Made by a program: the position numbers and the translations under genes | Assembly (NCBI RefSeq): GCF_024679095.1 | Contig: NW_026111755.1 | Coordinates: 1 to 64,000, forward strand | Direction of reading: 5' to 3' | DNA length: 64,000 bases | Source of the DNA: Eriocheir sinensis | Lineage: Eukaryota; Arthropoda; Malacostraca; Decapoda; Varunidae | Part shown: positions 1 to 13,449 of the stretch, piece by piece | How positions within the stretch are numbered: position 1 is the stretch's first letter | Layout of the letters: every line of letters starts with the position of its first letter | Notes under the pieces: model-generated | Database searches by the model: none | Seen by the model: only the letters and a program-made list of their open reading frames with translations | Told to the model about the DNA's origin: nothing

Positions 1-1830
1 GTATCAAAATAAATACACCGAATATTAATAAAATAATGTAAATTTGTATGAAAATAAAGATGCAAAATTCATAAAATAGCGCATTTCTTATAAAAATATA
101 TATACCAAAATACACATAAAATATTTAAATTTGCATTGAAATAAATATACAAAATGCACATACAATAAGGTAAATTTGTATTGAAAGAGATATGCAGAAA
201 TACATATAAAACAATGTAAATTTGTTTCAAAATATATATACGAATACAAATAAAAAAACGTAGATTTCTAAAAAAATATATATACAAAATACACATAAAA
301 TTAAGTAAAGACGTATAAAAAAATGTATACAAAATACACATAAAATAATGTAATTTCGAATTAAAATAAATGTAAATTTGAATGAAAATATAAAAACAAA
401 TACACTTAAAATAACGTAAATTTGTATAAAATATATATGCAAGATACACATTAAATAATGTAAATGTGTATAAAAAAATATATACAAAAAACAAATAGAA
501 TAATGTAAAATCGTATCAAACTAAATACACAGAATATCAATAAAATAATGTAAATTTGTATGAAAATAAAGATGCAAAATTCCCAAAAATTATCGCATTT
601 TTTATAAAAATATATATACCAAAATACACATAAAATATTTAAATTTGTATTGAAATAAATATACAAAATGCATATACAGTAAGGTAAATTTGTATTAAAA
701 GAGATATTCAAAAATACATATAAAACAATGTAAATTTGTTTGAAAATATATATACGAATACACATAAAATAAAGTAGATTTCTATAGAAATATATATACA
801 AAATACATATGAAATTATGTAAATACGTATAAAAATATATATACAAAATACATATCAAATAATGTAAATTCGTGTCAAAATAAATAAACAAAATATCATG
901 AAAAGAATGTGTATTTGTATAAAAATAGATAATAGATAATAAATTTGTATAAAATATATATGCAAGATACTCATTAAATAATGTAAATATGTATAAAAAA
1001 GTATATACAAAAAACAAATAGAATAATGTAAATTCGTATCAAAATAAATACACCGAATATTAATAAAATAATGTAAATTTGTATGAAAATAAAGATGCAA
1101 AATTCCCATAAAATAGCGCATTTCTTATAAAAATATATATACCAAAATACACATAAAATATTTAAATTTGTATTGAAATAAATATACAAAATGCACATAC
1201 AATAAGGTAAATTTGGATTGAAAGAGATATGCAAAAATACATATAAAACAATGTAAATTTGTTTCAAAATATAAATACGAATACAAATAAAAAACGTAGA
1301 TTTCTATAAAAATATATATACAAAATACACATAAAATTAAGTAAATACGTATAAAAAAATGTATACAAAATACACATAAAATAATGTAAATTCGATTTAA
1401 AATAAATAAACAAAATACCAATAAAAGAATGTGTATTTGGATAAATATAAATATACAAAATACATATACAAAATAAACATAAAATAAGGTAGATTTGTAA
1501 TAAAATATATGTACAAAATACACATAAAATAATGTAAATTTATATGAAAATATATATACAAATACACATAAAATACCATGAGTTTGTATAAAAATATATA
1601 TTCAAAATAAATATTAAATAATGTACAAGCGTATAAAAATATATATATACAAAGTACATATAAAATAATGTAAATTCATATCAATATAAATCAACAAAAC
1701 ACCAATAAAATAATATATATTTGAATGAAAATAAATTTACAAAATACACATAACATAACTAAAATTTGTATTAAAATATATACAAAAATACATAGAAATA
1801 ATTTGAGTTTGTATGAAAATAGATATAAAA
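1..1830 (-). repeat. Satellite segment 1, T-rich strand on minus
   Basis: The plus strand shows the A-rich complement of the monomer. It holds an S2-like marker near 888-910 (the variant reading CATGATATT), S1 near 1415-1436, and a variant near 1697-1722 in which TATATTATTTTATTGGTGTT replaces the usual marker. Most of it (372-1795) is a copy of 3166-4590. The left end is cut by the window. Confidence 0.85.
372..1795 (-). repeat. Direct duplication G, copy 1 (partner 3166-4590)
   Basis: The monomer order and private variants match 3166-4590 at an offset of about 2794 bp. Shared peculiarities are the AGATAATAGATAATAAATTT stretch (about 925-945 here, 3720-3740 in the partner), the CATGAAAAGAATG variant, and the TGAATG-bearing variant near 1711. 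Homology begins beside an abnormal junction at 360-372 and ends at the odd sequence at 1831. Confidence 0.75.
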
Positions 1831-1895
1831 AATCTGATAATCTGATTTTATATTATTTTTATAAAATCTGAATTTTGTTTATTGAATTTGAAACG
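1831..1895. other. Non-monomer junction sequence at an orientation switch
   Basis: This short stretch does not fit the monomer pattern. It contains AATCTGATAATCTGATTTT, a direct doubling of AATCTGAT, then TAAAATCTGAATTTTG. It lies exactly where the array flips from A-rich to T-rich on the plus strand. It could be filler DNA from an inversion junction or a degraded monomer; I do not recognise it. Confidence 0.5.
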
Positions 1896-2318
1896 AATTT
1901 ACCTTATTTTGTATATCTATTTTCATACAAATTAAAATACTTCTCTGTATTTTTGTATATAGTTTTATATAAATTTACGTTATTTTATGTGTATTTTGTA
2001 TATTTATATTTATACAAATACACATTCTTTTATTGGTATTTTGTATATTTATTTTGATGCGAGTTTACATTATTTTATGTGTATTTTGTATACATTTTTT
2101 TATACGTATTTACTTCATTTTATGTGTATTTTGTATATATATATTTATAGAAATCTACGTTATTTTATATGTATTCGTATATATATTTTGAAAGAAATTT
2201 ACATTGTTTTATATGTATTTTGCATATCTATTTCAATACAAATTTACCTTATTGTATGTGTTTTTTAAATATTTATTTTAATACAAATTTAATTTTTTAT
2301 GTGTATTTTTTTATATAT
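1875..2318 (+). repeat. Satellite segment 2, T-rich strand on plus
   Basis: About ten monomers in plus orientation with marker S1 near 2024. The order matches 6000-6350 and 8300-8660. It ends abruptly at TATATATGG, followed by minus-oriented GAGGTAAATTTG. Confidence 0.8.
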
Positions 2319-3165
2319 GGAGAGGTAAATTTGTATTGAAAGAGATATTCAAAAATACATATAAAACAATGTAAATTTGTTTCAAAATATATATACGAAT
2401 ACACATATAATAACGTAGATTTCTATAAAAATATATACAAAATACACATAAAATGAAGTAAATACGTATAAAAAAATGAATACAAAATACACATAAAAAT
2501 CGTATCAAAATAAATAAACAAGATACCAGTAAAAGAATGTGTATTTGTATAAATATAAATATACAAAATACAAAAAATTTTGGTAAATTTGTATAAAACT
2601 AATACAAAAATACACAGAAGAAATTAAATTTGTATGAAAATATATATACAAAATACAGCTAAAATAAGCTAAATTTGAATTGAAATGTACATACAAAATA
2701 CATAAAATAATGTAAATCTGTATCAAAATATTTATACAAATACATATAATAACGTAGATTTGTTTAAAAATATATAAACAAAATGCACATTAAGTAATGT
2801 AAATACGCATAAAAAATATGTACAAAATACACATATAATCATGTAACTCGTATCAAAATAAATAAACAAAATAGCAATAAAATAATGTAAATTTGTATGA
2901 GAAAAAATATACAAATAACGCAAATTTCTATAAAAATATATTTACAAAAATGCACATAAAATAAAGTAAATTTGCATAAAAATATATATACAAAACACTC
3001 ACTAAATAATGTAAATGCGTACATAAAATAACCTAAATTTGTATAAAACTATATACAAAAATACACAAAATTAATTTAAATTCTTTTGAAAAGAAATATA
3101 CAAAATACACATAAAATTAGGTAAATTTGTATTGAAATACATATACAAAATACACATCAAATAAT

Positions 3166-4590
3166 GTAAATTTGAATGAAAATATATATACAAATACACT
3201 TAAAATAACGTAAATTTGTATAAAATATATATGCAAGATACACATTAAATAATGTAAATGTGTATAAAAAAATATATACAAAAAACAAATAGAATAATGT
3301 AAAATCGTATCAAAATAAATACACAGAATATCAATAAAATAATGTAAATTTGTATGAAAATAAAGATGCAAAATTCCCAAAAATTTTCGCATTTTTTATA
3401 AAAATATATTTACCAAAATACACATAAAATATTTAAATTTGTATTGAAATAAATATACAAAATGCATATACAGTAAGGTAAATTTGTATTGAAAGAGATA
3501 TTCAAAAAAACATATAAAACAATGTAAATCTGTTTCAAAATATATATACGAATACACATAAAATAAAGTAGATTTCTATAGAAATATATATACAAAATAC
3601 ATATGAAATTATGTAAATACGTATAAAAATATATATACAAAATACATATCAAATAATGTAAACTCGTGTCAAAATAAATAAACAAAATATCATGAAAAGA
3701 ATGTGTATTTGTATGAAAATAGATAATAGATAATAAATTTGTATAAAATATATATGCAAGATACACATTAAATAATGTAAATATGTATAAAAAAGTATAT
3801 ACAAAAAACAAATAGAATAATGTAACATCGTATGAAAATAAATACACCGAATATTAATAAAATAATGTAAATTTGTATGAAAATAAAGATGCAAAATTCC
3901 CATAAAATAGCGCATTTCTTATAAAAATATATATACCAAAATACACATAAGATATTTAAATTTGCATTGAAATAAATATACAAAATGCACATACAATAAG
4001 GTAAATTTGTATTGAAAGAGATATGCAAAAATACATTTAAACAATGTAAATTTGTTACAAAATATATATACGAATACAAATAAAAAAAAGTAGATTTCTA
4101 TAAAAATATATATACAAAATACACATAAAATTAAGTAAATACGTATAAAAAAATGTATACAAAATACACATAAAATAATGTAAATTCGAATTAAAATAAA
4201 TAAACAAAATACCAATAAAAGAATGTGTATTTGGATAAATATAAATATACAAAATACACATACAAAATAAACATAAAATAAGGTAGATTTGTAATAAAAT
4301 ATATGTACAAAATACACATAAAATAATGTAAATTTATTTGAAAATATATATACAAATACACATAAAATACCATGAATTTGTATAAAAATATATATTCAAA
4401 ATAAATATTAAATAATGTAAAAGCGTATAAATATATATATACAAAGTACATATAAAATAATGTAAATTCGTATCAATATAAATCAACAAAACACCAATAA
4501 AATAATATATATTTGAATGAAAATAAATTTACAAAATACAAATAACATAACTAAAATTTGTATTAAAATATATACAAAAATACATAGAAA
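3166..4590 (-). repeat. Direct duplication G, copy 2 (partner 372-1795)
   Basis: Same monomer order as 372-1795, including the TAATAGATAATAAATTTG stretch near 3725. The two copies lie in the same orientation about 2.8 kb apart, close to one full higher-order cycle. They may therefore be two turns of the cycle rather than a separate event, although the shared private variants favour a fairly recent copy. Confidence 0.7.
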
Positions 4591-4963
4591 TAATTTGAGT
4601 TTGTATAAAAATATATATACAAAATACACATAAAACTAGGTAAGTGTCTTTTGAAATCTATATACAAAATACCCATAAAATATTGTAAATTTGTGTCAAA
4701 ATATATAAACAATTACACATAAAATAACGTAAATTTGTATGAAAAATATATACAAAATACACATAGAATAATGTCAATTCGTATCAAAATGAATGAGCAG
4801 AATATCAATAAAATAATGTAAATTTGTTTGAAAATAAAGATGCAAAATAACCAAAAAATAAAGCATATGTTTATAAAAATACAGATACAAAAATAAACAT
4901 CGAATAATTAAATTTGTATTAAAATTAATATACAAAATGCGTATATAATAAGGTAAATTTGTA
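4248..4963 (-). repeat. 716-bp tandem duplication, copy 1
   Basis: It begins at TACAAAATACACATACAAAA and the same sequence starts again at 4964. Small private deletions are shared with copy 2, for example GCGTATAAATAT lacking two A residues and the ACATCGAATAATTAAATT variant. Differences are few, such as AAGTGTCTT here against AAATTTCTT in copy 2, so the duplication is recent. Confidence 0.85.
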
Positions 4964-5679
4964 TACAAAATACACATACAAAATAAACATAAAATAAGGT
5001 AGATTTGTAATAAAATATATGTACAAAATACACATAAAATAAAGTAAATTTATATGAAAATATATATACAAATACACATAAAGTACCTGAATTTGTATAA
5101 AAATATATATTCAAAATAAATATTAAATAATGTAAAAGCGTATAAATATATATATACAAAGTACATATAAAATAATGTAAATTCGTATCAATATAAATCA
5201 ACAAAACACCAATAAAATAATATATATTTGAATGAAAATAAATTTACAAAATACACATAACATAACTAAAATTTGTATTAAAATATATACAAAAATACAT
5301 AGCAATAATTTGAGTTTGTATGAAAATAGATATACAAAATACACATAAAACTAGGTAAATTTCTTTTGAAATGTATATACAAAATACCCATAAAATATTG
5401 TAAATTTGTGTCAAAATATATAAACAAATACATATAAAATAACGTAAATTTGTATGAAAAATATATACAAAATACACATAGAATAATGTCAATTCGTATC
5501 AAAATGAATGAGCAGAATATCAATAAGATAATGTAAATTTGTATGAAAATAAAGATGCAAAATACCCAAATAATAAAGCATATGTTTATAAAAATACAGA
5601 TACAAAAATACACATCGAATAATTAAATTTGTATTAAAATTAATATACAAAATGCGTATATAATAAGGTAAATTTGTAT
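4964..5679 (-). repeat. 716-bp tandem duplication, copy 2
   Basis: Directly abuts copy 1 with no spacer; the joint is AAATTTGTATACAAAATAC at about 4956-4974. A length of 716 bp equals about 16 monomers, which fits unequal exchange in register. Confidence 0.85.
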
Positions 5680-5700
5680 TGAAAAAATATGCAACATACA

Positions 5701-6957
5701 CATTTACTCATACAAATTTATATTATTTTATTGTTATTTTGTTTAATTATTGTGATAAGAATTTACATTATTATAGGTGTATTTCGTATATATTTCTTAC
5801 ACGTATTTACATTATTTAATGTGTATTTTGTTTATATATTTTTATTCAAATTTACGTTATTTTTTGTCTATTTGTTTAAATATTTTGGTACAAATACATA
5901 TTATTTCATGTATTTTAAATATATATTTGAATTCAAATTTAGCTTATTGTATGTGTATATTGTATATTTATTTTAATACAAATTTAATTACTTCTGTGTA
6001 TTTTTGTATATAGTTTTATATAAATTTACGTTATTTTATGTGTATTTTGTATATTTATATTTATACAAATACACTTTCTTTTATTGGTTTTTTGTTTATT
6101 TATTTTGACACGAATTTACATTATTTTATGTGTATTTTGTATACATTTTTTTATACGTATTTACTTCATTTTATGTGTATTTTGAATATATATTTTTATA
6201 GAAATCTACGTTATTTTATGTGTATTCGTATATATATTTTGAAACAAATTTATATTGTTTTATATGTATTTTGCATATCTATTTCAATACAAATTTACCT
6301 TATTGTATGTGTTTTTTGTATATTTATTTTAATACAAATTTAATTTTTTGATGTGTATTTTGGTATATATTTTTATAAATAAAAAAATGCGTTATTTTAT
6401 GGGTATTTTGCTTCTTTATTTTCATACAAATTTACATTATTTTATTAATATTCTGTGTATTTATTTTGATACGATTTTACATTATTCTATTTGTGTTTTG
6501 TACATATTTTTTTATACAAATTTACGTTATTTTAAGTGTATTTGTTTATGTATTTTCATTCAAATTTACATTATTTTATGTGTATTTTGTGTATGTATTT
6601 CAACACAAATTTACCTAATTTTATATGTATTTTGTATATTTATTTTCATACAAATTTAAAATATTTTTGTGTATTTTTGTATATAGTTTGATACAAATTT
6701 TGGTTATTTTATGTGTATTTTGTATATCTATTTTCATACAAATACACATTCTTTTATTGATATTTTGTTTATTTATTTTGACGCGAGTTTTATGTGAATT
6801 TGTTTTCATTTCATACAAATTTACATTATTTTATGTGTATTTTGTACATGTATTTAAATACAAATTTAACTAATTATCTGTGTATTTTGTATATCTATTT
6901 TCATAGAAATTGAAATTTATTTTTTTGTTTTTTTGTATATATTTTTATTCAAATTTT
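5701..6957 (+). repeat. Satellite segment 4, T-rich strand on plus
   Basis: Plus-oriented monomers with S1 near 6070 (TTCTTTTATTGGTTTTTTGT variant) and S2 near 6750. It opens with CATTTACTCATACAAATTTA at the switch and ends at TTTTCGTAATCTTATAAAAA, the next switch. Confidence 0.85.
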
Positions 6958-8012
6958 CGTAATCTTATAAAAATATATATACCAAAATACACATAAAATA
7001 TTTAAATTTGCATTGAAATAAATATACAAAATGCACATACAATAAGGTAAATTTGTATTGAAAGAGATATGCAAAAATACATATAAAACAATGTAAATTT
7101 GTTTCAAAATATATACGAATACAAATAAAAAACGTAGATTTATAAAAATATATATAAAATACACATAGAATTAAGTAAATACGTATAAAAAATGTATACA
7201 AAACACACAAAAAAAAATGAAAATATGAATTAAAATAAATAAAAAAATACAAATAAAAGAATGTATTTGGATAAATATAAATATACAAATACACATACAA
7301 AATAAACATAAAATAAGGTAGATTTGTAAAAAAATATATGTACTAAATACACATAAAATAATGTAAATTTATATAAAATATATATACAAATACACATAAA
7401 TACCATGAATTTGTATAAAATATATATTCAAAATAAATATTAAATAATGTAAAGAGTATAAAAATATATATACAAAGTACATATAAAATAATGTAAATTG
7501 TATCAATATAAATCAACAAAACACCAATAAAATAATATATTTGAATGAAAATTTACAAAATACACATAATATAACTAAAATTTGTATTAAAATATATACA
7601 AAAATACATAGAAATAATTTGAGTTTGTATGAAAATAGATATACAAAATACACATAAAACTAGGTGAGTTTCTTTTGAAATGTATATACAAAATACGCAT
7701 AAAATATTGTAAATTTGTGTCAAAATATATAAACAAATACACATAAAATAACGTAAATTTGTATGAAATATATATACAAAATACACATCGAACAATGTCA
7801 ATTCGTATCAAAATGAATGAGCAGAATATCAAGAAAATAATGTAAATTTGTATGAAAATAAAGATGCAAAATACCCAAAAAATAAAGCATATGTTTATAA
7901 AAGTACAGATACAAAAATACACATCGAATAATTAAATTTATATGAAAATTAATATACAAAATGCGTATATAATAAGGTAAATTTGTATTGAAAAATATAC
8001 AACATACACGTT
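6958..8012 (-). repeat. Satellite segment 5, T-rich strand on minus
   Basis: Minus-oriented monomers matching 4100-5690 in order. Between about 7100 and 7550 an unusual number of one-base deletions occur, for example GTAAATTGTATCAATATA where sister copies have GTAAATTCGTATCAATATA. The mirror arm at 19070-19680 lacks most of them. Confidence 0.85.
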
Positions 8013-8835
8013 TACTCATACAAATTTATATTATTTTATTGGTATTTTGTTTATTTATTTTGATACGAATTACATGATTATATGTGTATTTAGTACATAT
8101 TTTTTATACGTATTTACATTATTTAATGTGTATTTTGTTTATATATTTTCATACAAATTTACGTTATTATATGTGTATTTGTATAAATATTTTGATACAA
8201 ATTTACTTTATTTCATGTATTTTGTAAATATATTTCAATTCAAATTTAGCTTATTTTGTGTGTATTTTGTATATATTTTCATACAAATTTAATTACTTCT
8301 GTGTATTTTTGTATATAGTTTTATATAAATTTACGTTATTTTATGTGTATTTTGTATATTTATATTTATACAAATACACATTCTTTTATTGGTATTTTGT
8401 TTATTTATTTTGATACGAATTTACATTATTTTGCGTTTTTTGTATACATTTTTTTATACGTATTTACTTCATTTTATGTGTATTTTGTATATATATTTTT
8501 ATAGAAATCTACGTTATTTTATGTGTATTCGTATATATATTTTGAAACAAATTTTCATTGTTTTATATGTATTTTGCATATCTATTTCAATAGAAATTTA
8601 CCGTATTGTATGTGTTTTTTGAATATTTATTTTAATACAAATTTAATTTTTTTGATGTGTATTTTGGTATATATATTTTTATAAATAAAAAAAATGCGTT
8701 ATTTTATGGGTATTTTGCTTCTTTATTTTCATACAAATTTACATTATTTTATTAATATTCTGTGCATTTATTTTGATACGATTTTACATTATTCTATTTG
8801 TGTTTTGTACATATTTTTTTATACAAATTTACGTT
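8013..8835 (+). repeat. Satellite segment 6, T-rich strand on plus
   Basis: Plus-oriented monomers with S1 near 8382. It begins at the palindromic switch TACTCATACAAATTTATATT and stops at TTTACGTTTTTTTTATAAAA near 8830, which is also the inner end of inverted repeat A. Confidence 0.85.
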
Positions 8836-9466
8836 TTTTTTATAAAATTATTGATACCAAAATACACATAAAATATTTCAATTTCTATTAAAATAAATAT
8901 ACAAAATGCACATACAATAAGGTAAATTTGTATTGAAATAGATATGCAAAATACATATAAAATAATGTAAATTTGTTTCAAAAAATATATACGAATACAC
9001 ATAAAATAACGTAGATTTCTATAAAAATACATATACAAAATACACATAACATTAAGTAAATACGTATAAAAAAATGTATACAAAATACACATAAAATAAT
9101 GTAAATTCGTATAAATGTAAATAAACAATATACCAATAAAAGAATGTGTATTTGTATAAATATAAATATACAAAATGCACATAAAATAACGTAAATTTAT
9201 ATAAAACTATATACATAAAATAACGCAAATTTCTATAAAAATATATGTACAAAAATGAAAAAATAAATTTGCATAATAATATATATACAAAACACACATT
9301 AGATAATGGAAATGAGTATAAAAATATGTATAGAAAATACCTATGAAATAATCTAAATTCGTATCGAATTAAATTAAGAAAATACCAATAAAATAATGTA
9401 ATTTTGGATGAAAATATATATACAAAATACACATAAAATAACCTAAATACAAATATACACATAAAA
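8836..9466 (-). repeat. Satellite segment 7, T-rich strand on minus
   Basis: Minus-oriented monomers with S1 near 9132 and S5 near 9360. Nearly the whole segment is the inverted partner of 12130-12748. Confidence 0.85.
8838..9455 (-). repeat. Inverted repeat I, left arm (partner 12130-12748)
   Basis: Paired coordinates sum to about 21587. Both arms share the rare monomer TTTTATAAAATTATTGATACC (here around 8838-8858) and the order S5 then S1 on the T-rich strand. It is nested inside the spacer of inverted repeat A. Confidence 0.75.
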
Positions 9467-9990
9467 TATTGTATTTTGTATATACATTTCAAGTCAAATT
9501 TAGCTTATTTTATCTGTTTTTTGTATATCTATTTTCATACGAATTTAATTACTTCTGTGTATTTTTGTATAGATTTATACAAATTTACGTTATTTTATGT
9601 GTATTTTGTATATTTATATATATACAAATACACATTCTTTTATTGGTATTTTGTTTATTTATTTTGATACGAATTTACATTATTTTATGTGTATTTTGTA
9701 TACATTTTCTTATACGTATTTACTTCATTTTATGTGTATTTTGTATATATATTTTTATACAAATCTACGTTATTTTATGTGTATTCGTATATATATTTTG
9801 AAACAAATTTACATTGTTTTATATGTATTTTGCATATCTATTTCAATACAGATTTACCTTATTGTATGTGTATTTTGTATATTTATTTTAATACAAATTA
9901 ATTTTTTCATGTGTATTTTGCTATATATATTTTTATAAAAAATGCGTTATTTAATGGGTATTTTGCATCTTTATTTTCATACAAATTTAC
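9467..9990 (+). repeat. Direct duplication H, copy 1 (partner 13450-13980)
   Basis: Same order and private variants as 13450-13980 at an offset of about 3984 bp. Both have ATACAGATTTACC and ATACAAATTAATTTTTTCAT, which I did not see elsewhere. Confidence 0.8.
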
Positions 9991-10002
9991 ATTGTTTTAT
10001 TA
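9467..10002 (+). repeat. Satellite segment 8, T-rich strand on plus
   Basis: Plus-oriented; S1 near 9628. It contains the exact 45-bp example monomers at 9675-9764. It ends in a near-perfect palindrome around 9985-10022, where CAAATTTACATTGTTTTAT meets its own complement. Confidence 0.85.
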
Positions 10003-10517
10003 TAAAATAATATAAATTTGTATGAAAATATATATAAAAATACACATAAAATAACATGAATTTGTATAAAATTTGTTTCAAAATATATACGAATACACAC
10101 AATAAAATAACGTAAATTTTTATGAAAATGTATATATAAAATACACATAAAATAGTTTAAATACGTAGAAAAATATATATACAAAATACACATAAAATAA
10201 TGTGAATTTGTATTAAATTATATACACAAAATTCAATAAAAGAATGTATATTGTAGAAAATATATATACAAAAAACAAATAAAATAACTAAAATTTGTAT
10301 AAAAATTTAAATTTGTTTGAAAATAGATATGCAAAATACACATAAAGTTAGGCAAATTTGTATTGAAATACATATACAAAACTCACATAAAATAATGTAA
10401 ATTTGTATGAAAATATATAAACAAATACATATAAAATAACATAAATTTGGATAAAATATATATATATACAAAATATACATTAAATATTTTAAATATGTAT
10501 AAAAATATATTATATTA
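10003..10517 (-). repeat. Satellite segment 9, T-rich strand on minus
   Basis: Minus-oriented; an S4-like marker near 10222 (TTCAATAAAAGAATGTATAT). It ends at the palindrome-rich switch ATATATTATATTATATATAT near 10506-10525, the same switch sequence seen near 24107 and 35337. Confidence 0.85.
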
Positions 10518-12372
10518 TATATATTCTTATTGATATTTGCGTTATTTATGTGTATTTTGTATATGTTTTCTCATAGAAATTTACATTATTTTATTGTTAT
10601 TTTGTCTATTTATTTTGATACGAATTACATGAATATTTGTGTATTTTTTACATTTTTTTATACGTTTTTACATTATTTAATGTGTATTTTGTTTATATAT
10701 TTTTATACAAATTTACGTTATTATATGTGTATTTGTATAGGTATTTTGATACAAATTTACATTATTTTATGTATTTTGTATATATATTTCAATTCAAATT
10801 TAGCTTATTTTATGTGTATTTTGTATATCTATTTATTTTAATTCAAAATCAAATATTTTATGTTTTTTCGTATAAATATTTTTATAAAAAATGCGTTATT
10901 TTATGGGTATTTTGCATCTTAATTTTCATACAAATTTACATTATTTTATTAATATTTTCTGTATTTATTTTGATACGATTTTACATTATTTTATTTGTGT
11001 TTTGTATATATTTTTTTTATACATATTTACATTATTTAATGTTTTTTTGTATATATATTTGATACAAATTTACCTATTTTTATATGTTTTTTGTATATTT
11101 ATTTTCATACAAGTTTAAATTATTTTTGTGTATTTTTGCATATAGTTTTATACAAATTTAGGTTATTTTATGTGTATTTTGTATATCTATTTTCATACAA
11201 ATACACATTCTTTTCATGATATTTTGTTTATTTATTTTGACACGAATTAACATTATTTAATGTGTATTTTTTATATATATTTTTATACGTATTTACATTA
11301 TTTCAAGTGTATTTTGTATATATATTTCTATAGAAATCTGCTTTATTTTATGTGTATTCGTATATATATTTTGAGACAAATTTACATTGTTTTATGTGTA
11401 TTTTGCATATTTTTTCAATACAAATTTACCTTATTGTATGTGCATTTTGTATATTAATTTTAATACAAATTTGATTAATCTATGTGTATTTTTGTATATG
11501 TATTTTTATAAAAATATGCTTTATTTTATGGGTATTTTGCATCTTTATTTTCATACAAATTTACATTATTTTATTGATATTCTGTGTATTTATTTTAATA
11601 TGATTTTACATTATTCTATGTGTATTTTGTATATATATTTTATATAAAATGTATTTGTTTTCATTTCATACAAATCTACATTATTTTATGTGTTTTTTTG
11701 TACATGTATTTAAATACAAATTTAACTACTTATATGTGTATTTTGTATATCTATTTTGTATGTATATTTTTATAGAAATTTACTCTATTTTATGAGTATT
11801 CGTATATATATTTTGATACAAATTTACATTATTTTATGTGTTTTTTGTATATATATTTTTCTACGTATTTAAATTATTTTATGTGTATTTTGTATATACA
11901 TTTTTATAAAAAAAATTACGTTATTTTATTGTGTGTATAAGTATATATTTTGATACAAATTTTATACAAATTCATGTTATTTAATGTGTATTTGTATATA
12001 TATTTTCATACAAATTTATATTATTTTATGTGTATTTTTTCATATATTTCATTACAAATTTACCTTATTTTATGTTTATTTTGTATATTTATTTCATTCA
12101 ATTTTAAATTATTTTATGTGTATATTTGTATTTGTATTTAGGTTATTTTATGTGTATTTTGTATATATATTTTCATCCAAAATTACATTATTTTATTGAT
12201 ATTTTCTTAATTTAATTCGATACGAATTTAGATTATTTCATAGGTATTTTGTATACATATTTTTATACTCATTTACATTATCTAAAGTGTGTTTTGTATG
12301 TATATTTTTATGCAAATTTATTTTATGTTCATTTTTGTACATATATTTTTATAGAAATTTGCGTTATTTTAT
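10003..12372 (+). repeat. Direct duplication J, copy 1 (partner 34798-38002)
   Basis: The order matches 34798-38002, including the internal orientation switch near 10517 (partner 35337). Two blocks of about 0.36 kb present in the partner are missing here. One is at about 10832, where GTATATCTATTTATTTTAAT joins two different monomers. The other is at about 11835, corresponding to 37105-37475. Each loss equals about eight monomers. Confidence 0.75.
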
Positions 12373-12748
12373 GTATATAGATTTATATCAATTTACGTTA
12401 TTTTATGTGTATTTTGTATATTTATATTTATACAAATACACATTCTTTTATTGGTATATTGTTTATTTACATCTATACGAATTTACATTATTTTTTGTGT
12501 ATTTTGTATACATTTTTTTATTCGTATTTACTTAATATTATGTGTATTTTGTATATGTATTTTTATAGAAATCTACGTTATTTTATGTGTATTCGTATAT
12601 ATATTTTGAAACAAATTTACATTATTTTATATGTATTTTGCATATCTATTTCAATGCAAATTTACCTTATTGTATGTGCATTTTGTATATTTATTTTAAT
12701 ACAAATTCAAATATTTTATGTGTATTTTGGTATCAATAATTTTATAAA
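12130..12748 (+). repeat. Inverted repeat I, right arm (partner 8838-9455)
   Basis: Reverse complement of 8838-9455, with the same rare monomer GGTATCAATAATTTTATAAA near 12729-12748. Arms are about 0.62 kb and the spacer about 2.7 kb. Confidence 0.75.
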
Positions 12749-13449
12749 AAATGCGTTATTTTATAGGTATTTTGCATCTTAATTTTCATACAAATCTACA
12801 TTATTTTATTTATATTCTGTGTATATATTTTGATACGATTTTACATTATACTATTTGTGTTTTGTATATATTTTTTTATACATATTTACATTATTTAATG
12901 TGTATTTTGAATAAATATTTCATACAAATTTACGTTATTATATGTGTATTTGTTTATATATTTTCTTTCAAATTTACATTATTTTATATGTATTTTGTAT
13001 ATGTATTTCATTACAAATTAACCTAATTTTATGTGTATTTTGTATATTTCTTTTCATACAAATTTAAATTATTTTTGTGTATTTTTGTATATAGTTTTAT
13101 ACAAATTTAGGTTATTTTATGTACGCATTTACATTATTTAATGTGTGTTTTGTATATATATTTTTATCCAAAGTTACTTTATTTTACGTTCATTTTTGGA
13201 CATATATTTTTATGGAAATTAGCGTTATTTTATATGTATTTGTATATGTTTTCTCATACAAATTTACATTATTTTATTGATATTTTGTTTATTTAGTTTG
13301 ATACGAATTACATGATTATATGTGTATTTTGTACATATTTTTTAAACGTATTTACATTCCTTAATGTGTATTTTGTTTATATATTTTTAAACAAATTTAC
13401 GTTATTATATGTATTTTTATAAATATTTTGATACAAATTTACATTATTT

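Larger units (their letters stand above)
2319..5700 (-). repeat. Satellite segment 3, T-rich strand on minus
   Basis: Minus-oriented monomers with S1 near 2521-2545, the CATGATATT form of S2 near 3690, and S1 near 4209-4232. It contains the partner of duplication G (3166-4590) and a 716-bp tandem duplication (4248-5679). It ends at the switch near 5700, inside the left arm of inverted repeat A. Confidence 0.85.
5634..8834 (+). repeat. Inverted repeat A, left arm (partner 17789-21009)
   Basis: The reverse complement of this arm follows 17789-21009 throughout; paired coordinates add up to about 26620-26650. The internal orientation switches are mirrored as well: CATACACGTTTACTCATAC at 8003 pairs with GTATGAGTAAACGTGTATG at 18602; TTTTCGTAATCTTATAAAAA near 6953 pairs with its complement near 19675; and the switch near 5700 pairs with the one near 20938. 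The spacer is about 8.95 kb. Confidence 0.85.
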
